Positions 1 through 8,411 of a stretch of DNA of 64,000 nt are shown piece by piece; positions within the stretch are counted from its first letter, which is position 1, and each line of letters begins with the position of its first letter. A model generated the notes under the pieces. It was not told the origin of the DNA. It ran no database searches and was given only the letters and a program-made list of their open reading frames with translations. The position numbers were made by a program, and so were the translations under genes. This DNA comes from Undibacter mobilis (lineage in GTDB: Bacteria; Pseudomonadota; Alphaproteobacteria; Rhizobiales; Xanthobacteraceae), in NCBI RefSeq assembly GCF_003367195.1, contig NZ_QRGO01000001.1, positions 2,032,501 to 2,096,500 of the forward strand, in the 5' to 3' direction.

Positions 1-283
1 CGGCGGCGGCATGGCCATGTATCTGATCTGGGTAACCACGGCGATCCCGGGCTTTATTGCCGGCGCCGCGGTCGGCAATCCAAAGCAGTTCGGCATCGAT
101 CTGGTGGTGCCGGCCTTCTTTGTCGCCATGATGGTGCCGCTGTGGCGCGGCGCGCGGCGTTCCTATGGCCTGATCGTCGGCGCGCTGGCCGCGGCGCTGA
201 CTTACTATCTGTTGGGCGGCGTCTGGTACCTCATTGTCGGTGCCGTGGCCGGCTGCATCGCCGGAGTCTTCAACGATGATTGA
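1..283 (+). CDS. azlC: AzlC family branched-chain amino acid exporter subunit, C-terminal part (cut by window edge)
   Basis: The reading frame is open from the window edge and ends at a TGA at 281-283. About 94 codons are visible, with at least two strongly hydrophobic segments typical of the last helices of AzlC. AzlC is the large subunit of a two-component exporter of branched-chain amino acids and analogues in the inner membrane. The following gene begins inside this one (overlap 276-283) and is the small subunit AzlD, which is the usual pairing and the main support for the call. The N-terminal half lies outside the window. Confidence 0.8.
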   Translation, partial: GGGMAMYLIWVTTAIPGFIAGAAVGNPKQFGIDLVVPAFFVAMMVPLWRGARRSYGLIVGALAAALTYYLLGGVWYLIVGAVAGCIAGVFNDD

Positions 284-587
284 GAAGGACGCCTTCGGCT
301 TCTTCATCGTCATCGCGCTGATGACGATCGTCGTCTATCTCGGCCGGATCGGCGGCTTCTGGCTGATCGGGCGGCTGGTGATCGGGCCGCGGCTGCGGCG
401 CATGCTCGACGCGCTGCCCGGTGCGATCATCGCGGCGACGGTGGCGCCGGCTCTGGTGCAGGGAGGCCTGCGGGCGATCCTCGCGCTCACCGCGACATTG
501 GTCGTGATGATCGCCATCCGCAAGGATTTCGCCGCCGTGGTGGCCGGGGTCGCCGTGGCGGCGGCAGCATTCGCTTACGGGATTTAG
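276..587 (+). CDS. azlD: AzlD family small exporter subunit
   Basis: A 103-residue protein with about three or four hydrophobic helices, the normal size and profile for AzlD. It works with AzlC to export branched-chain amino acids. I chose the ATG at 276 over the upstream start at 234 because it gives a hydrophobic N-terminus (MIEKDAFGFF) and the 8-bp overlap with azlC typical of translational coupling. The ending GVAVAAAAFAYGI is a short hydrophobic helix. Confidence 0.8.
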   Translation: MIEKDAFGFFIVIALMTIVVYLGRIGGFWLIGRLVIGPRLRRMLDALPGAIIAATVAPALVQGGLRAILALTATLVVMIAIRKDFAAVVAGVAVAAAAFAYGI

Positions 588-622
588 ACGCGACTCCCGG
601 GCTGCATTACACTCCCCCGATC

Positions 623-1222
623 ATGCCGTTGCCGAACCGCGTCACGCCTTTTGCCGACCTCATCGCCACCCCGGCGCGCGGGCTGATGATGGGCAATCGC
701 GGCGGCCGCATTCATGATGCATCGCGCCGACTTGGCGGGCGGCGCTGGGCGTCAAAGCAGTGGATCTGCTGCGTCCTCGATTTCAAGAACCGCCAGCGTC
801 CGGTGTGGGGCGACAGCTATACCGAGATGTTCTTTCTCGACGAGGTGACGGCGCTCGCCGCCGGACATCGGCCGTGCTTCGAGTGTCGGCGCAAGGATGC
901 GCAGGCTTTTGCCGGATTTTTTCCACGCGTCCATTGCGCGCCGCATATGGATAAAGTCCTTCATCGCGAGCGGCTCGATGGCCGCGCCAAACGCCGGCAT
1001 CGCCGCGCCCTCGATACGCTGCCGGATGGCGCCATGATCGCGCGCGATGGCGAAGCCTTCGCTTTGCGTGGCAACGGTCTGCTGCGCTGGACGCCCACCG
1101 GCTATGACAAGGCCTTGCCGCGCTTGCGCGGTATTGACGTTGATGTGCTGACGCCGCCGTCGATCATTGACGTTCTGAAACGCGGTTATGCGCCGCTATG
1201 GCATCCGGGTGCCGCGGATTAG
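623..1222 (+). CDS. Conserved hypothetical protein with an HRPCFECRR motif
   Basis: A 199-residue soluble protein with no signal peptide or membrane helix. I do not recognise a named domain. The clearest feature is AGHRPCFECRRKDA near residues 80-93, where Cys85 and Cys88 form a CxxC pair close to His82. This could bind a metal, and resembles zinc-binding knuckles such as the N-terminal Ada domain only superficially. A second pair, Cys49-Cys50, lies in KQWICCVLDF. The C-terminal third is rich in basic residues. It is monocistronic, 35 bp after azlD, and converges on the DMT transporter gene. Function unknown. Confidence 0.7.
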   Translation: MPLPNRVTPFADLIATPARGLMMGNRGGRIHDASRRLGGRRWASKQWICCVLDFKNRQRPVWGDSYTEMFFLDEVTALAAGHRPCFECRRKDAQAFAGFFPRVHCAPHMDKVLHRERLDGRAKRRHRRALDTLPDGAMIARDGEAFALRGNGLLRWTPTGYDKALPRLRGIDVDVLTPPSIIDVLKRGYAPLWHPGAAD

Positions 1223-2100
1223 CGCGTGCTGCGGGCGAAAGATGGAAACAGCCCGATCACGAGCGCGCAGCCGGCAATGATGGTGACGGCGCCGGCAATC
1301 TGCATGGCCGACAAGGGCTCGTGCAGGAACAGCGCGCCGACCAGCACTGCCACCACCGTCACGGCGAACTCAACGCTGATCGCGCGGGTCGCGCCGATCG
1401 TGGCGACCAGCCGGAAATACAGCACATAAGTTGTCGCGCTCATGATGGCGCCGAGAACGAAGAGATAGAGGTAGTCGATCGGCTGCGGCGTGCCCGGTAC
1501 CGGGACGACGATGAGGAGCGGCAACGTGATGACGCCGCCGGCCAGAAACGCGCCCGTGGTCGTGTCCCAGGCGCTGACGCCCTTGAGCCTGTAGCTGGCG
1601 TAACAGCTCCCATAGGCCGCGCACAGGCAGGCCAAGAGGGTGGTCGCGCAGCCCAATGCAAAGGATGGTGTGAACGGCACCGCCGGAAAGCCGACCAGCA
1701 CGATCATGCCGGAAAAACCGAGCACCAGCCCGACATGATGCCGCCGCGTCAGATGTTCGATGCCCCACAGCCGCGCGATCAGCATCGAGAACAGGGGAAT
1801 GGTCGCGACCAGGATCGCCGACATCGCCGTGCCGATCAGCGGCATCGCAAAACACAGGCCGATAAGCTGGCCGGCGACGGTGGTGGCGCCGACCACGGCA
1901 AAAGCGCGCCAGCCCGCGCCAACCCTGAGCCGCCGTCCGGTGAGGAAGGCGACGATGATCAACGTTGCCGCGGCGACGAAGCAGCGAAAGGTGACAACGC
2001 CGGCCCAGCCGAAGGCTTCGACGCCGCGCAGCATGAACAGAAACGACAGGCCCCAGACGATCGCCAGGAAGACGTAGGAAGCGCTGTCCTTGAGGGTCAT
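1219..2100 (-). CDS. DMT (EamA) superfamily transporter
   Basis: A 293-residue polytopic membrane protein with about ten predicted helices arranged as two EamA-type halves. The first half opens with VFLAIVWGLSFLFMLRGVE, typical of EamA proteins. The second half carries the conserved terminal pattern FLHEPLSAMQIAGAVTIIAG. Such proteins export amino acids or other metabolites across the inner membrane; the substrate cannot be told. The longer open frame reaches back to 2754 only by running antisense-frame through the next gene, so the ATG at 2098-2100 is the real start. It follows the RraA-like gene by 29 bp and is probably co-transcribed. Confidence 0.88.
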   Translation of the reverse strand: MTLKDSASYVFLAIVWGLSFLFMLRGVEAFGWAGVVTFRCFVAAATLIIVAFLTGRRLRVGAGWRAFAVVGATTVAGQLIGLCFAMPLIGTAMSAILVATIPLFSMLIARLWGIEHLTRRHHVGLVLGFSGMIVLVGFPAVPFTPSFALGCATTLLACLCAAYGSCYASYRLKGVSAWDTTTGAFLAGGVITLPLLIVVPVPGTPQPIDYLYLFVLGAIMSATTYVLYFRLVATIGATRAISVEFAVTVVAVLVGALFLHEPLSAMQIAGAVTIIAGCALVIGLFPSFARSTR

Positions 2101-2129
2101 GGCATTTCCGGCAGGCTGATGTGCGACGC

Positions 2130-2816
2130 TCAGCCCTTCATCGCCGCCTTGATGGCCGCCAGGCCCGCGCCGGCTTTGGCCGCCTCGATGATCTTGGCTT
2201 CCTTGGCGTTGAGACCGGGCAGGGCGGATTTCATGGCGTCGATGATCTCCAGCGGCACCACCACCGCGCCATGCTGGTCGGCGTGTATGAGATCGCCGGA
2301 GCGCACCGCCATGCCGTGGATGTTCACCGGCACGCCGTAATCGACGACGTGGACGAAGGCATGTGACGGCGCAATCGAGCCGGCCAGCATCTGGAAACCT
2401 TCGGGGATCATCGGAATGTCGCGCACCGAGCCGTTGGTGATGGTGCCGAGGCAGCCGAGCGCCTTGTGGACATTGGATTGCACCTCGCCCCAGAAGGCGC
2501 CGTAGCCGACGATATCGTCGAGGTCCTGGATCACGGCAATGCCGGGCTGCGGCTCGGCGGCGACGTAGTCGAGATAGTCGAGGCGCTTGGCCATGTAGCC
2601 CGCTTCGCCGAGCGGCACGCGGTCCTGCGCGCGCATGGTCACGGTCTTGGCGAAGCCGACCATCGGCGGCAGGTCTGGGAACGGGCAGTGCAGGTGGCGC
2701 ACCGTGTAGCCGAAGCCGCGCCGCTCCGGCGCCACGATTTCGATGAGATTGCAAACCGTCGGCGTGTCGATCGAGATGAGAAAGTCGCGCTGCGCTTGCG
2801 TGATGGAAGGAGTCAT
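2130..2816 (-). CDS. RraA-like protein / 4-hydroxy-4-methyl-2-oxoglutarate aldolase family
   Basis: A 228-residue member of the RraA/HMG-aldolase fold. Diagnostic elements are GAFWGE (106-111), the VRD triplet at 131-133 where Arg and Asp bind substrate carboxylate and divalent metal, and GDLIHADQHGAVVVP (174-188). Family members cleave 4-hydroxy-4-methyl-2-oxoglutarate or decarboxylate oxaloacetate; others bind RNase E. In alphaproteobacteria next to a transporter a metabolic role is more likely than RNase regulation. It is upstream of the DMT transporter gene in the same direction, suggesting a substrate-uptake or efflux link. Confidence 0.82.
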   Translation of the reverse strand: MTPSITQAQRDFLISIDTPTVCNLIEIVAPERRGFGYTVRHLHCPFPDLPPMVGFAKTVTMRAQDRVPLGEAGYMAKRLDYLDYVAAEPQPGIAVIQDLDDIVGYGAFWGEVQSNVHKALGCLGTITNGSVRDIPMIPEGFQMLAGSIAPSHAFVHVVDYGVPVNIHGMAVRSGDLIHADQHGAVVVPLEIIDAMKSALPGLNAKEAKIIEAAKAGAGLAAIKAAMKG

Positions 2817-2871
2817 TGGTGTTGCCGCCCTTGTCGAATTCTTGGTCGTTGGTGTCGCGGCCGGGACGCTA

Positions 2872-4071
2872 TCAGGGCGAACCCGTGGGCGCCACCGGCG
2901 GAGTGCGCCCGGCCCAGAGGAAATACACCGTCGCCATCATGATCGTCATCATCGCCACCAGCAGCGCGACGCAGGCAGGCCAGCCGCCAATGGTCCAGGC
3001 AACACCGCCGAGCGCGGCGCCAAATGCGCCGCCGGTATAGAAACTGGTCACGTAAAGCCCGACTGCCGAGGAACGGCCGGACTTCGCGGTGACGGTGACG
3101 AAGCCAGTCGAGATGGTCTGGCACATCAGGCCAGCGGCGGCGCAAACGGTGAGCCCGAGCAGCACCAGCCACAATGGTGTCGCCAGTGTCAGCACCATGC
3201 CGCCCATCCAGACGAACAGCACCGGAATGACAAACTGACGGCGGCCGAAACGGCCGACCGCCCGGCCGGCCAGCGGCGTCAGCCCGGAGCCGACCAGATA
3301 GACGACGAAGATGGCGCCGAGCCAGGTTGGCGACAAATTGTAAGGCGGCGCGGCGAGGCGGAAGTTGATGTAGGTAAAGGTCAGCACGAAGCAGAACAGC
3401 ACGCCGAAGCCGACGGCGTAAGTCGCCAGCAATTGTCCGTTGCGAAAGTGTTGCAGCATCTGCCGGCCGGAGGCGATGAGGCCTTCGGAACGCACGAATT
3501 TCGTCTCGCGCGGCAGCAGCAACATCATGGCAATGGCGCCGGCAAGCGTCAGCGCCGCGATGACCATCAGGCCGTTGCGCCAGCCAATCAGGTCGGCAAG
3601 GACGCCGGTGAAGAACCGGCCGGCAAAGCCGCCGAGCGCCGCGCCCGATGTGTAGACGCCGGCCGCGGAGGTCACCTCGTGCGGTTCCCATTCGTCGCCG
3701 ATATAGGCGATGGTGACGGCGAAGACTGGCGGCAGCACCAGCCCCTGGATGAAACGCCAGATCACAAGGGTATGCAGATCAGGGGCCAGCGCACACATGA
3801 CGGTGGGGATGCCGAGCAGAAGCATCGCCGTGACAATGACGCGCTTGCGGCCGAGCACGTCGGCTACCGTGCCAGTGAACGGCGCGGTGAGCGCGACCGC
3901 CAAGGTGCTGGCCGTCATGATCTGGGAAATGCTGGCCGCGCCGGCGCCGAACTCAGCCGAGAGCAGCGGCAGAATCGACTGCATCGAATAGAGATTGATG
4001 AAGGCGAAAAAGCCGGCCAGACCGACCGCGATCTGGCGGGCCGAAATTCCGGGTTTTCGGGCGGCGGACAT
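2872..4071 (-). CDS. MFS transporter
   Basis: A 399-residue protein with about twelve predicted transmembrane helices, the normal size for the major facilitator superfamily. The loop between helices 2 and 3 carries TGTVADVLGRKRVI, the MFS motif A (G-x-x-x-D-x-x-G-R-K/R), and a related GRAVGRFGRRQFV lies in the second half, showing the internal duplication. It is likely a proton-driven drug or metabolite efflux carrier of the inner membrane; the substrate is unknown. It is transcribed in the same direction as the RraA-like gene, 55 bp upstream of it. Confidence 0.88.
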   Translation of the reverse strand: MSAARKPGISARQIAVGLAGFFAFINLYSMQSILPLLSAEFGAGAASISQIMTASTLAVALTAPFTGTVADVLGRKRVIVTAMLLLGIPTVMCALAPDLHTLVIWRFIQGLVLPPVFAVTIAYIGDEWEPHEVTSAAGVYTSGAALGGFAGRFFTGVLADLIGWRNGLMVIAALTLAGAIAMMLLLPRETKFVRSEGLIASGRQMLQHFRNGQLLATYAVGFGVLFCFVLTFTYINFRLAAPPYNLSPTWLGAIFVVYLVGSGLTPLAGRAVGRFGRRQFVIPVLFVWMGGMVLTLATPLWLVLLGLTVCAAAGLMCQTISTGFVTVTAKSGRSSAVGLYVTSFYTGGAFGAALGGVAWTIGGWPACVALLVAMMTIMMATVYFLWAGRTPPVAPTGSP

Positions 4072-4178
4072 GATCGGAACCCGGCGGCGAAGAGCGAAAC
4101 AGCCACAAGCTATGCATGTTTTTTGGTGTCATGACCACGGCCGCGTCCGGCGGGGCCGGGGGGCATTCGTGCATGGCT

Positions 4179-5699
4179 TCAAAACTTCAAGATGGTGCGG
4201 CAATTCACGAGCGTCTGCTCCGGCGTTCCCGAGGCATCGACTTTTGCCCAGGTGAGATCGCCGAGGTCGTAGTCCTCCTGCGCGCGGGCGACTTTGGCGT
4301 CGGCGTCGGAGGCATCACCAATACCCTTGGCTTTTGAGGATTCGCGGCCGCCGACGCGGGCGAGCCGCGTATCGAGATCGGCGGTCAGGAACAGGCCGTG
4401 GAACGCCTGCGGTGCCGCGCGCTCGATGTCCGTGCGTTCGCCATTACGGGCAAAGACGGCGTCGGCGATCACCGAGTGGCCGGCGGAGAAGATGCGCGCT
4501 GCCTTGGCGGCAAGGGCTGCATAAACCCGGGCGGTGATGGTGGCGGTGTAAGCCTCCGGCGGCAGGGCTTCGGTCTCGCTCTTGCCGAACAGTCGCTTGC
4601 GCAGGACGTCGCTGCGCAACCACACCGCGCCGGGCAGCGGCGGCACATGAGCGGCGAGCGCGCGCGCCAGTACCGATTTGCCGGTGCCGGACAGGCCGCC
4701 GACGGCGACAAGGTGTGGCGGCGGCGGTGCGATCAGTCTTTGCGCCAGCGCGAAGTAATCGCGGGCGCGGGCCTCGAGCGCGGCGTCACGGTTCGGCCGC
4801 GCCGCGGTCACCTTGGCGCGGATCGCGGCGCGCAGGCTCATGAACAGCGGCAGCAACGCCAGCGCATCGAGATCGCTGTCGTCATTCGTCTCGGTGAGAT
4901 AACGGTTGAGCACGGTGGTCGCGGCCGCCGTGAGGCCGCGCTCGATCAGGTCCATGAGCAGGAAGGACAGATCGTAAAAGCGGTCGATGATTGCCAGCTT
5001 GTCGTTGAACTCGATGGCGTCGAACAGCATCGGCTCGTCGTCGATGAGCACCAGATTGCCGAGATGCAGATCCCCGTGACAACGGCGCACAGAGCCGTCG
5101 CGCTCGCGAGCATCGATCAAGGCGCGGTGGCGCTCAAGCGCGGCACGGCTCGCCGCGGTCAATGCCTTCACCGCGCCGGCATCGAACAGACCGGCGGAGC
5201 CGCCAAACTCGTCGTCGTTCTGCGTGATGATCTCGTCGAGCGTCGCGGCGAAATTCACACCGCGCCGGGCCGGCGCGATGTTGTGCGCGCGGGCCACCGC
5301 GCGGCCGAGCCGGTCGGCAAGGGCGTCGTCGATGCGGTCCCGATCGGCAACATGATCGAGCGTTTGCGTCTCGTCGAAACGGGTCATCTCGACGGCGTAT
5401 TCGATCGGCGTGCCGGCGCCGGCGAGCGCCAGCGTGCCATCCGCCTCGCGCGTGATGGCGACCACGCCGCGATAGACCGCCGGCGCATAGGGCTTGTTGA
5501 CCTCGATCTCGGCCTCGCAGGCGGCTTTGCGCTTGTCCAGCGTCGAAAAATCCAGAAACAGAAAGCGCACCGCGCGCTTCACTTTCAGCGCCCGGTCGCC
5601 CGACAGAAAAACGCTGGCGGCATGGGTGTCGATGCGCTTCACATCGCGCGCGCGCGTGGCGAGGAAATCGAAGACGGGCTGTTGGTTATTGTGAGTCAT
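4179..5699 (-). CDS. Bifunctional aminoglycoside phosphotransferase-like / AAA family kinase fusion
   Basis: A 506-residue two-domain protein. The N-terminal domain has the APH-type kinase catalytic loop CHGDLHLGNLVL (207-218) followed by FDAIEFND (226-233), where Asp binds magnesium. The C-terminal domain has a Walker A motif GGLSGTGKS (334-342), typical of AAA_33/zeta-toxin-like P-loop kinases. This fusion is a known family in Proteobacteria, usually annotated as AAA family ATPase, with no firm substrate. True aminoglycoside resistance is unlikely. It is followed downstream by the MFS gene after 107 bp. Confidence 0.85.
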   Translation of the reverse strand: MTHNNQQPVFDFLATRARDVKRIDTHAASVFLSGDRALKVKRAVRFLFLDFSTLDKRKAACEAEIEVNKPYAPAVYRGVVAITREADGTLALAGAGTPIEYAVEMTRFDETQTLDHVADRDRIDDALADRLGRAVARAHNIAPARRGVNFAATLDEIITQNDDEFGGSAGLFDAGAVKALTAASRAALERHRALIDARERDGSVRRCHGDLHLGNLVLIDDEPMLFDAIEFNDKLAIIDRFYDLSFLLMDLIERGLTAAATTVLNRYLTETNDDSDLDALALLPLFMSLRAAIRAKVTAARPNRDAALEARARDYFALAQRLIAPPPPHLVAVGGLSGTGKSVLARALAAHVPPLPGAVWLRSDVLRKRLFGKSETEALPPEAYTATITARVYAALAAKAARIFSAGHSVIADAVFARNGERTDIERAAPQAFHGLFLTADLDTRLARVGGRESSKAKGIGDASDADAKVARAQEDYDLGDLTWAKVDASGTPEQTLVNCRTILKF

Positions 5700-5712
5700 C
5701 GGGCGCTTTCTT

Positions 5713-5780
5713 GTAGCCCGGGTGGAGCGCAGCGAAACCCGGGACAGCCCACCCGGATTTCGCTTCGCTCATCCGGCTAC
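5713..5780. repeat. Palindromic intergenic repeat, GTAGCCCGGGT / ATCCGGCTAC type
   Basis: The stretch starts with GTAGCCCGGGTGGAGCGCAG and ends with CGCTTCGCTCATCCGGCTAC, which are related in inverted orientation. A similar half-copy is at 45264-45295 (CCCGGATTTCGCTTCGCTCA...CGGGCTAC). It sits between two genes transcribed in the same direction and looks like a dispersed palindromic element. Confidence 0.75.
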
Positions 5781-5795
5781 AGCGGTGTTGAGACC

Positions 5796-5827
5796 AAACA
5801 AAAACGGCGCCGGTGAGGGCGCCGTTT
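5796..5827 (-). terminator. Rho-independent terminator of ilvE
   Basis: On the minus strand a 10-bp perfect stem (arms 818-827 and 802-811 of the 5 kb block, GGCGCC core) with a short GGTGA-type loop is followed by TTTTTGTTT. It lies 26 bp beyond the ilvE stop, correctly placed and oriented. Confidence 0.85.
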
Positions 5828-5852
5828 CGGTATCGACCATCAAAATCAAGGC

Positions 5853-6746
5853 TCACGCTGCCGCAGCCTTGCCGGGCGCGGTCACCGCTGCGGTATAGTC
5901 TTCCATCAGCGTCTTGGTGATGCTGCCCGGATTGAAGTTCCATTTGTCGATTTCGGCCACCGCGGTCACTTCCGCGGCGGAGCCGGTGATGAAGCATTCC
6001 GAGAAGCTCGACAGCTCTTCCGGCATGATGCGGCGTTCGATCACCTCGAAGCCGCGCTTCTTGGCGAGGTCGATGACGGTCGAGCGCGTGATGCCGGCAA
6101 GGAAGCAGTCGGCGATCGGCGTATGGATCTTGCCGTCCTGCACGAAGAAGATGTTGGCGCCGGTGCACTCGGCGACGCGGCCCTGCCAGTCCAGCATCAT
6201 GGCGTCGGCGTAGCCTTTGCGCTCGGCCCGGTGCTTGGAGATGGTGCAGATCATGTACAGGCCGGCGGCCTTGGCGAGCGACGGCGCGGTCTTCGGATCG
6301 GGCCGGCGATATTCGGCGAGATCGAGACGGATGCCCTTGAGGCGTTGTTCCGGATCGAAGTAGCTCGGCCATTCCCACGACGCGATGGCGAGGTGGATGG
6401 TGTTCGACTGCGCCGACACGCCCATCATTTCCGAGCCGCGCCAGGCGATCGGGCGGACATAGGCGTTCTTCTTGCCGTTCTTGTCGACGACGAGCTGCTT
6501 GGCGGCGTCGATCTCGGCGACCGACCACGGGACTTCGAAGTCCAGCACCTGCGCGGAGCGCTTCAGGCGCTCGGAGTGCTCGGTCGACTTGAAGATGCGG
6601 CCGCCATAGGCGCGCTCGCCTTCGAACACCGCGCTGGCGTAGTGGAGGGCGTGAGTCAGTACGTGCGCAGTCGCTTCCGCCCAAGGAACGAGCTTGCCGT
6701 CATACCAGATGACGCCGTCGAGCTTGTCGTAGGATTGCGCAGCCAT
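5853..6746 (-). CDS. ilvE: Branched-chain amino acid aminotransferase
   Basis: A 297-residue class IV PLP-dependent aminotransferase that interconverts Leu, Ile and Val with their 2-oxo acids. Visible family features are HALHYASAVFEGERAY near the N-terminus, APSLAKAAGLYM containing the probable PLP lysine, the signature region GRVAECTGANIFFV, and the GITRSTVIDLA helix near the phosphate site. The ATG at 6744-6746 follows GGAAG-like purines (GGAGGAAGTC upstream on this strand), while the longer frame to 6896 has no family similarity. It is divergent from the MarR gene and ends at a strong terminator. Confidence 0.93.
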   Translation of the reverse strand: MAAQSYDKLDGVIWYDGKLVPWAEATAHVLTHALHYASAVFEGERAYGGRIFKSTEHSERLKRSAQVLDFEVPWSVAEIDAAKQLVVDKNGKKNAYVRPIAWRGSEMMGVSAQSNTIHLAIASWEWPSYFDPEQRLKGIRLDLAEYRRPDPKTAPSLAKAAGLYMICTISKHRAERKGYADAMMLDWQGRVAECTGANIFFVQDGKIHTPIADCFLAGITRSTVIDLAKKRGFEVIERRIMPEELSSFSECFITGSAAEVTAVAEIDKWNFNPGSITKTLMEDYTAAVTAPGKAAAA

Positions 6747-7016
6747 GACTTCCTCCAATTGACGGGACCTCGCGGTCCCTTTGGCACGGGCCAATGTACA
6801 AGACCTTGGAACGGCCCCTGGAACGCGCCGTGCGGCGGCCGCCGGTCTGGCGGATTTTCCGGGCTTATTCCAACACTTTGCGTCACCCGGCAACACCCGG
6901 TATGACTGATTTCACGTCCGCCGGCGGGGCCTTGAGGTCGCGCCGGCTCGGCTCTCACGTATCACCAGGAACGATCGTTTCGTCCTGGACGAGGTTTTTG
7001 TAACATAAAACCAAAA

Positions 7017-7037
7017 TATGTCAACATGGCTGACATA
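7017..7037. promoter_or_regulatory. Candidate MarR operator overlapping the marR start codon
   Basis: A perfect 7-bp inverted repeat TATGTCA-N7-TGACATA spans the ATG at 7026. Size and spacing suit a dimeric winged-helix MarR protein. It lies between divergent ilvE and marR and suggests autorepression. That it binds this MarR protein is inference. Confidence 0.5.
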
Positions 7038-7580
7038 AATAGTGGCGCTAAAGATTCCCCGGGCCAACCGGGCCCGGCCGAGGCCGGCCAGGCCAAGGCA
7101 GGCCAGGGCGCGGGCCCGATCTGGGACATCATCGAGCTTCTGTTCTTCGCTTATCGCGATTTCGTCGGCGATCCCGACGAGGTGCTGGCCAAGTTCGCCT
7201 TCGGCCGCGCGCATCACCGCGTGCTGCATTTCGTCAACCGTCACCCCGGCATGAAGGTGGCCGACCTGCTCGACATCCTCAACATCACCAAGCAGTCGCT
7301 CGGCCGCGTGCTCAAGCAGCTCGTCGATCAGGGCTATGTGGTGCAGAAGGAAGGCGAGCACGATCGCCGCCAACGTCTGCTGTACGTCACGGCCAAGGGC
7401 GAGGCGCTGTCGCTCAAACTGGCGCAGTTGCAGACGGAGCGTATCGAGCGTGCTTTTGGTGAACTTGGTACCGGCGCCCACGACGCAGCGCGCCGTTTTT
7501 TGACCGCGATGATCGATAACGATAACCGCGAGGAGGTGCTTCGTCTCATTGCGCGCGCCGACCGTGTGAAGCGGGGCTGA
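7026..7580 (+). CDS. MarR family transcriptional regulator (PetP-like)
   Basis: A 184-residue regulator. After a 30-residue Gly/Ala/Pro-rich N-terminus, the winged helix-turn-helix occupies roughly residues 60-130: VADLLDILNITKQSLGRVLK holds the helix pair and EGEHDRRQRLLYVT the wing (D-x-R motif). The next genes are an OmpR-type response regulator and a histidine kinase, as in the petP-petR arrangement known from Rhodobacter. There is no recognisable Shine-Dalgarno before the ATG at 7026, and the start codon sits inside a palindrome, so translation may be leaderless and autorepressed. Its targets are unknown; ilvE is divergent. Confidence 0.88.
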   Translation: MADINSGAKDSPGQPGPAEAGQAKAGQGAGPIWDIIELLFFAYRDFVGDPDEVLAKFAFGRAHHRVLHFVNRHPGMKVADLLDILNITKQSLGRVLKQLVDQGYVVQKEGEHDRRQRLLYVTAKGEALSLKLAQLQTERIERAFGELGTGAHDAARRFLTAMIDNDNREEVLRLIARADRVKRG

Positions 7581-7647
7581 TCTCATTGGATCTCGGACGC
7601 GGCGAAGCCGCGGGCCGGACTCCAGAGGGACGGTCTTGAGGTGCTGG

Positions 7648-7690
7648 CTAGATTCCGGGGTCACGCTGACGCGCCCCCCGGAACGACGAG
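7648..7690. repeat. Degenerate ATTCCGGGG / CCCCGGAACGAC intergenic palindrome
   Basis: The segment contains ATTCCGGGGTCACGC followed by GCGCCCCCCGGAACGAC, a degenerate relative of the GTCATTCCGGG / CCCGGAATGAC elements at 9879, 11667 and 38901. It lies in the 123-bp spacer between marR and the response regulator gene. Confidence 0.5.
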
Positions 7691-7703
7691 GTAAAGTGGA
7701 TCA

Positions 7704-8411
7704 ATGATCAACCGGGTCATTCAGCTCCCCGACGACGCCCCGCATTTGCTGGTGGTCGATGACGACCGCCGCATCCGCGATCTGCTGTCGCGATTTCTTG
7801 CCGGCGAAGGTTTCCGGGTCACGACGGCCGACAACGCCGCCGATGCGCGGGCCAAGCTCGCCGGACTGTCCTTCGATCTCATCATTCTCGACGTGATGAT
7901 GCCGGGCGAGACCGGCTTTGAATTCGCCAAGTCGCTGCGCGGCACCTCCGACGTGCCGATCCTGATGCTGACCGCGCGCGATGCCGCCGAAAGCCGTATC
8001 GAAGGCCTGAGCCTGGGGGCCGACGATTACCTGTCCAAGCCGTTCGAGCCGCGCGAACTGTCGCTGCGCATTGCCAACATTCTCAAGCGCGCCCAGCCGC
8101 CGGCGCCGCCACCGGTCGAATCCGTGCGCTTCGGTCCCTTCGTTTATCATCTGGCGCGTGGCGAACTCCGGCGCGGCGACGAGGTTATCCGCCTGACCGA
8201 TCGCGAACGCGAGATGCTGCGCATTCTCGCTGCCACGCCGGGCGAGACCGTGTCGCGCATGGCGCTCGCCGGCAATGGCGATCAGGTCTCGGAGCGCGCC
8301 GTCGACGTGCAGGTCAACCGCCTGCGCCGCAAGATCGAGAAGAACCCGGCCAATCCGCTGTTTGTGCAGACCGTGCGCGGCATCGGCTACCGGTTGGTGA
8401 GCGCCACATGA
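7704..8411 (+). CDS. OmpR-family response regulator (PetR-like)
   Basis: A 235-residue two-domain regulator. The receiver domain has the acidic pair in VVDDDRR (Asp19, Asp20), the phosphoacceptor Asp63 in LIILDVMMPG, Thr in MLTAR and Lys110 in YLSKPF. The C-terminal winged-helix DNA-binding domain includes LTDRERE and ERAVDVQVNRLRRKIE. Phosphorylation by the adjacent kinase is expected to change promoter binding. Its ATGA stop overlaps the start of the kinase gene (8408-8411), indicating translational coupling. It follows the MarR gene as in petPR loci; target genes are not visible. Confidence 0.92.
   Translation: MINRVIQLPDDAPHLLVVDDDRRIRDLLSRFLAGEGFRVTTADNAADARAKLAGLSFDLIILDVMMPGETGFEFAKSLRGTSDVPILMLTARDAAESRIEGLSLGADDYLSKPFEPRELSLRIANILKRAQPPAPPPVESVRFGPFVYHLARGELRRGDEVIRLTDREREMLRILAATPGETVSRMALAGNGDQVSERAVDVQVNRLRRKIEKNPANPLFVQTVRGIGYRLVSAT

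Noticed and set aside
1198..2340. 380-codon open frame on the plus strand
   Set aside because: Antisense to the DMT transporter and RraA-like genes; composition is typical of GC-rich shadow frames and it has no domain.
2743..4134. 463-codon plus-strand open frame
   Set aside because: Shadow of the MFS transporter gene; Gln/Asp/Arg-rich text with no motif.
4179..5699. Aminoglycoside resistance from the APH-like domain
   Set aside because: Fusion to an AAA-type kinase is a widespread housekeeping-like family and no resistance context is present.
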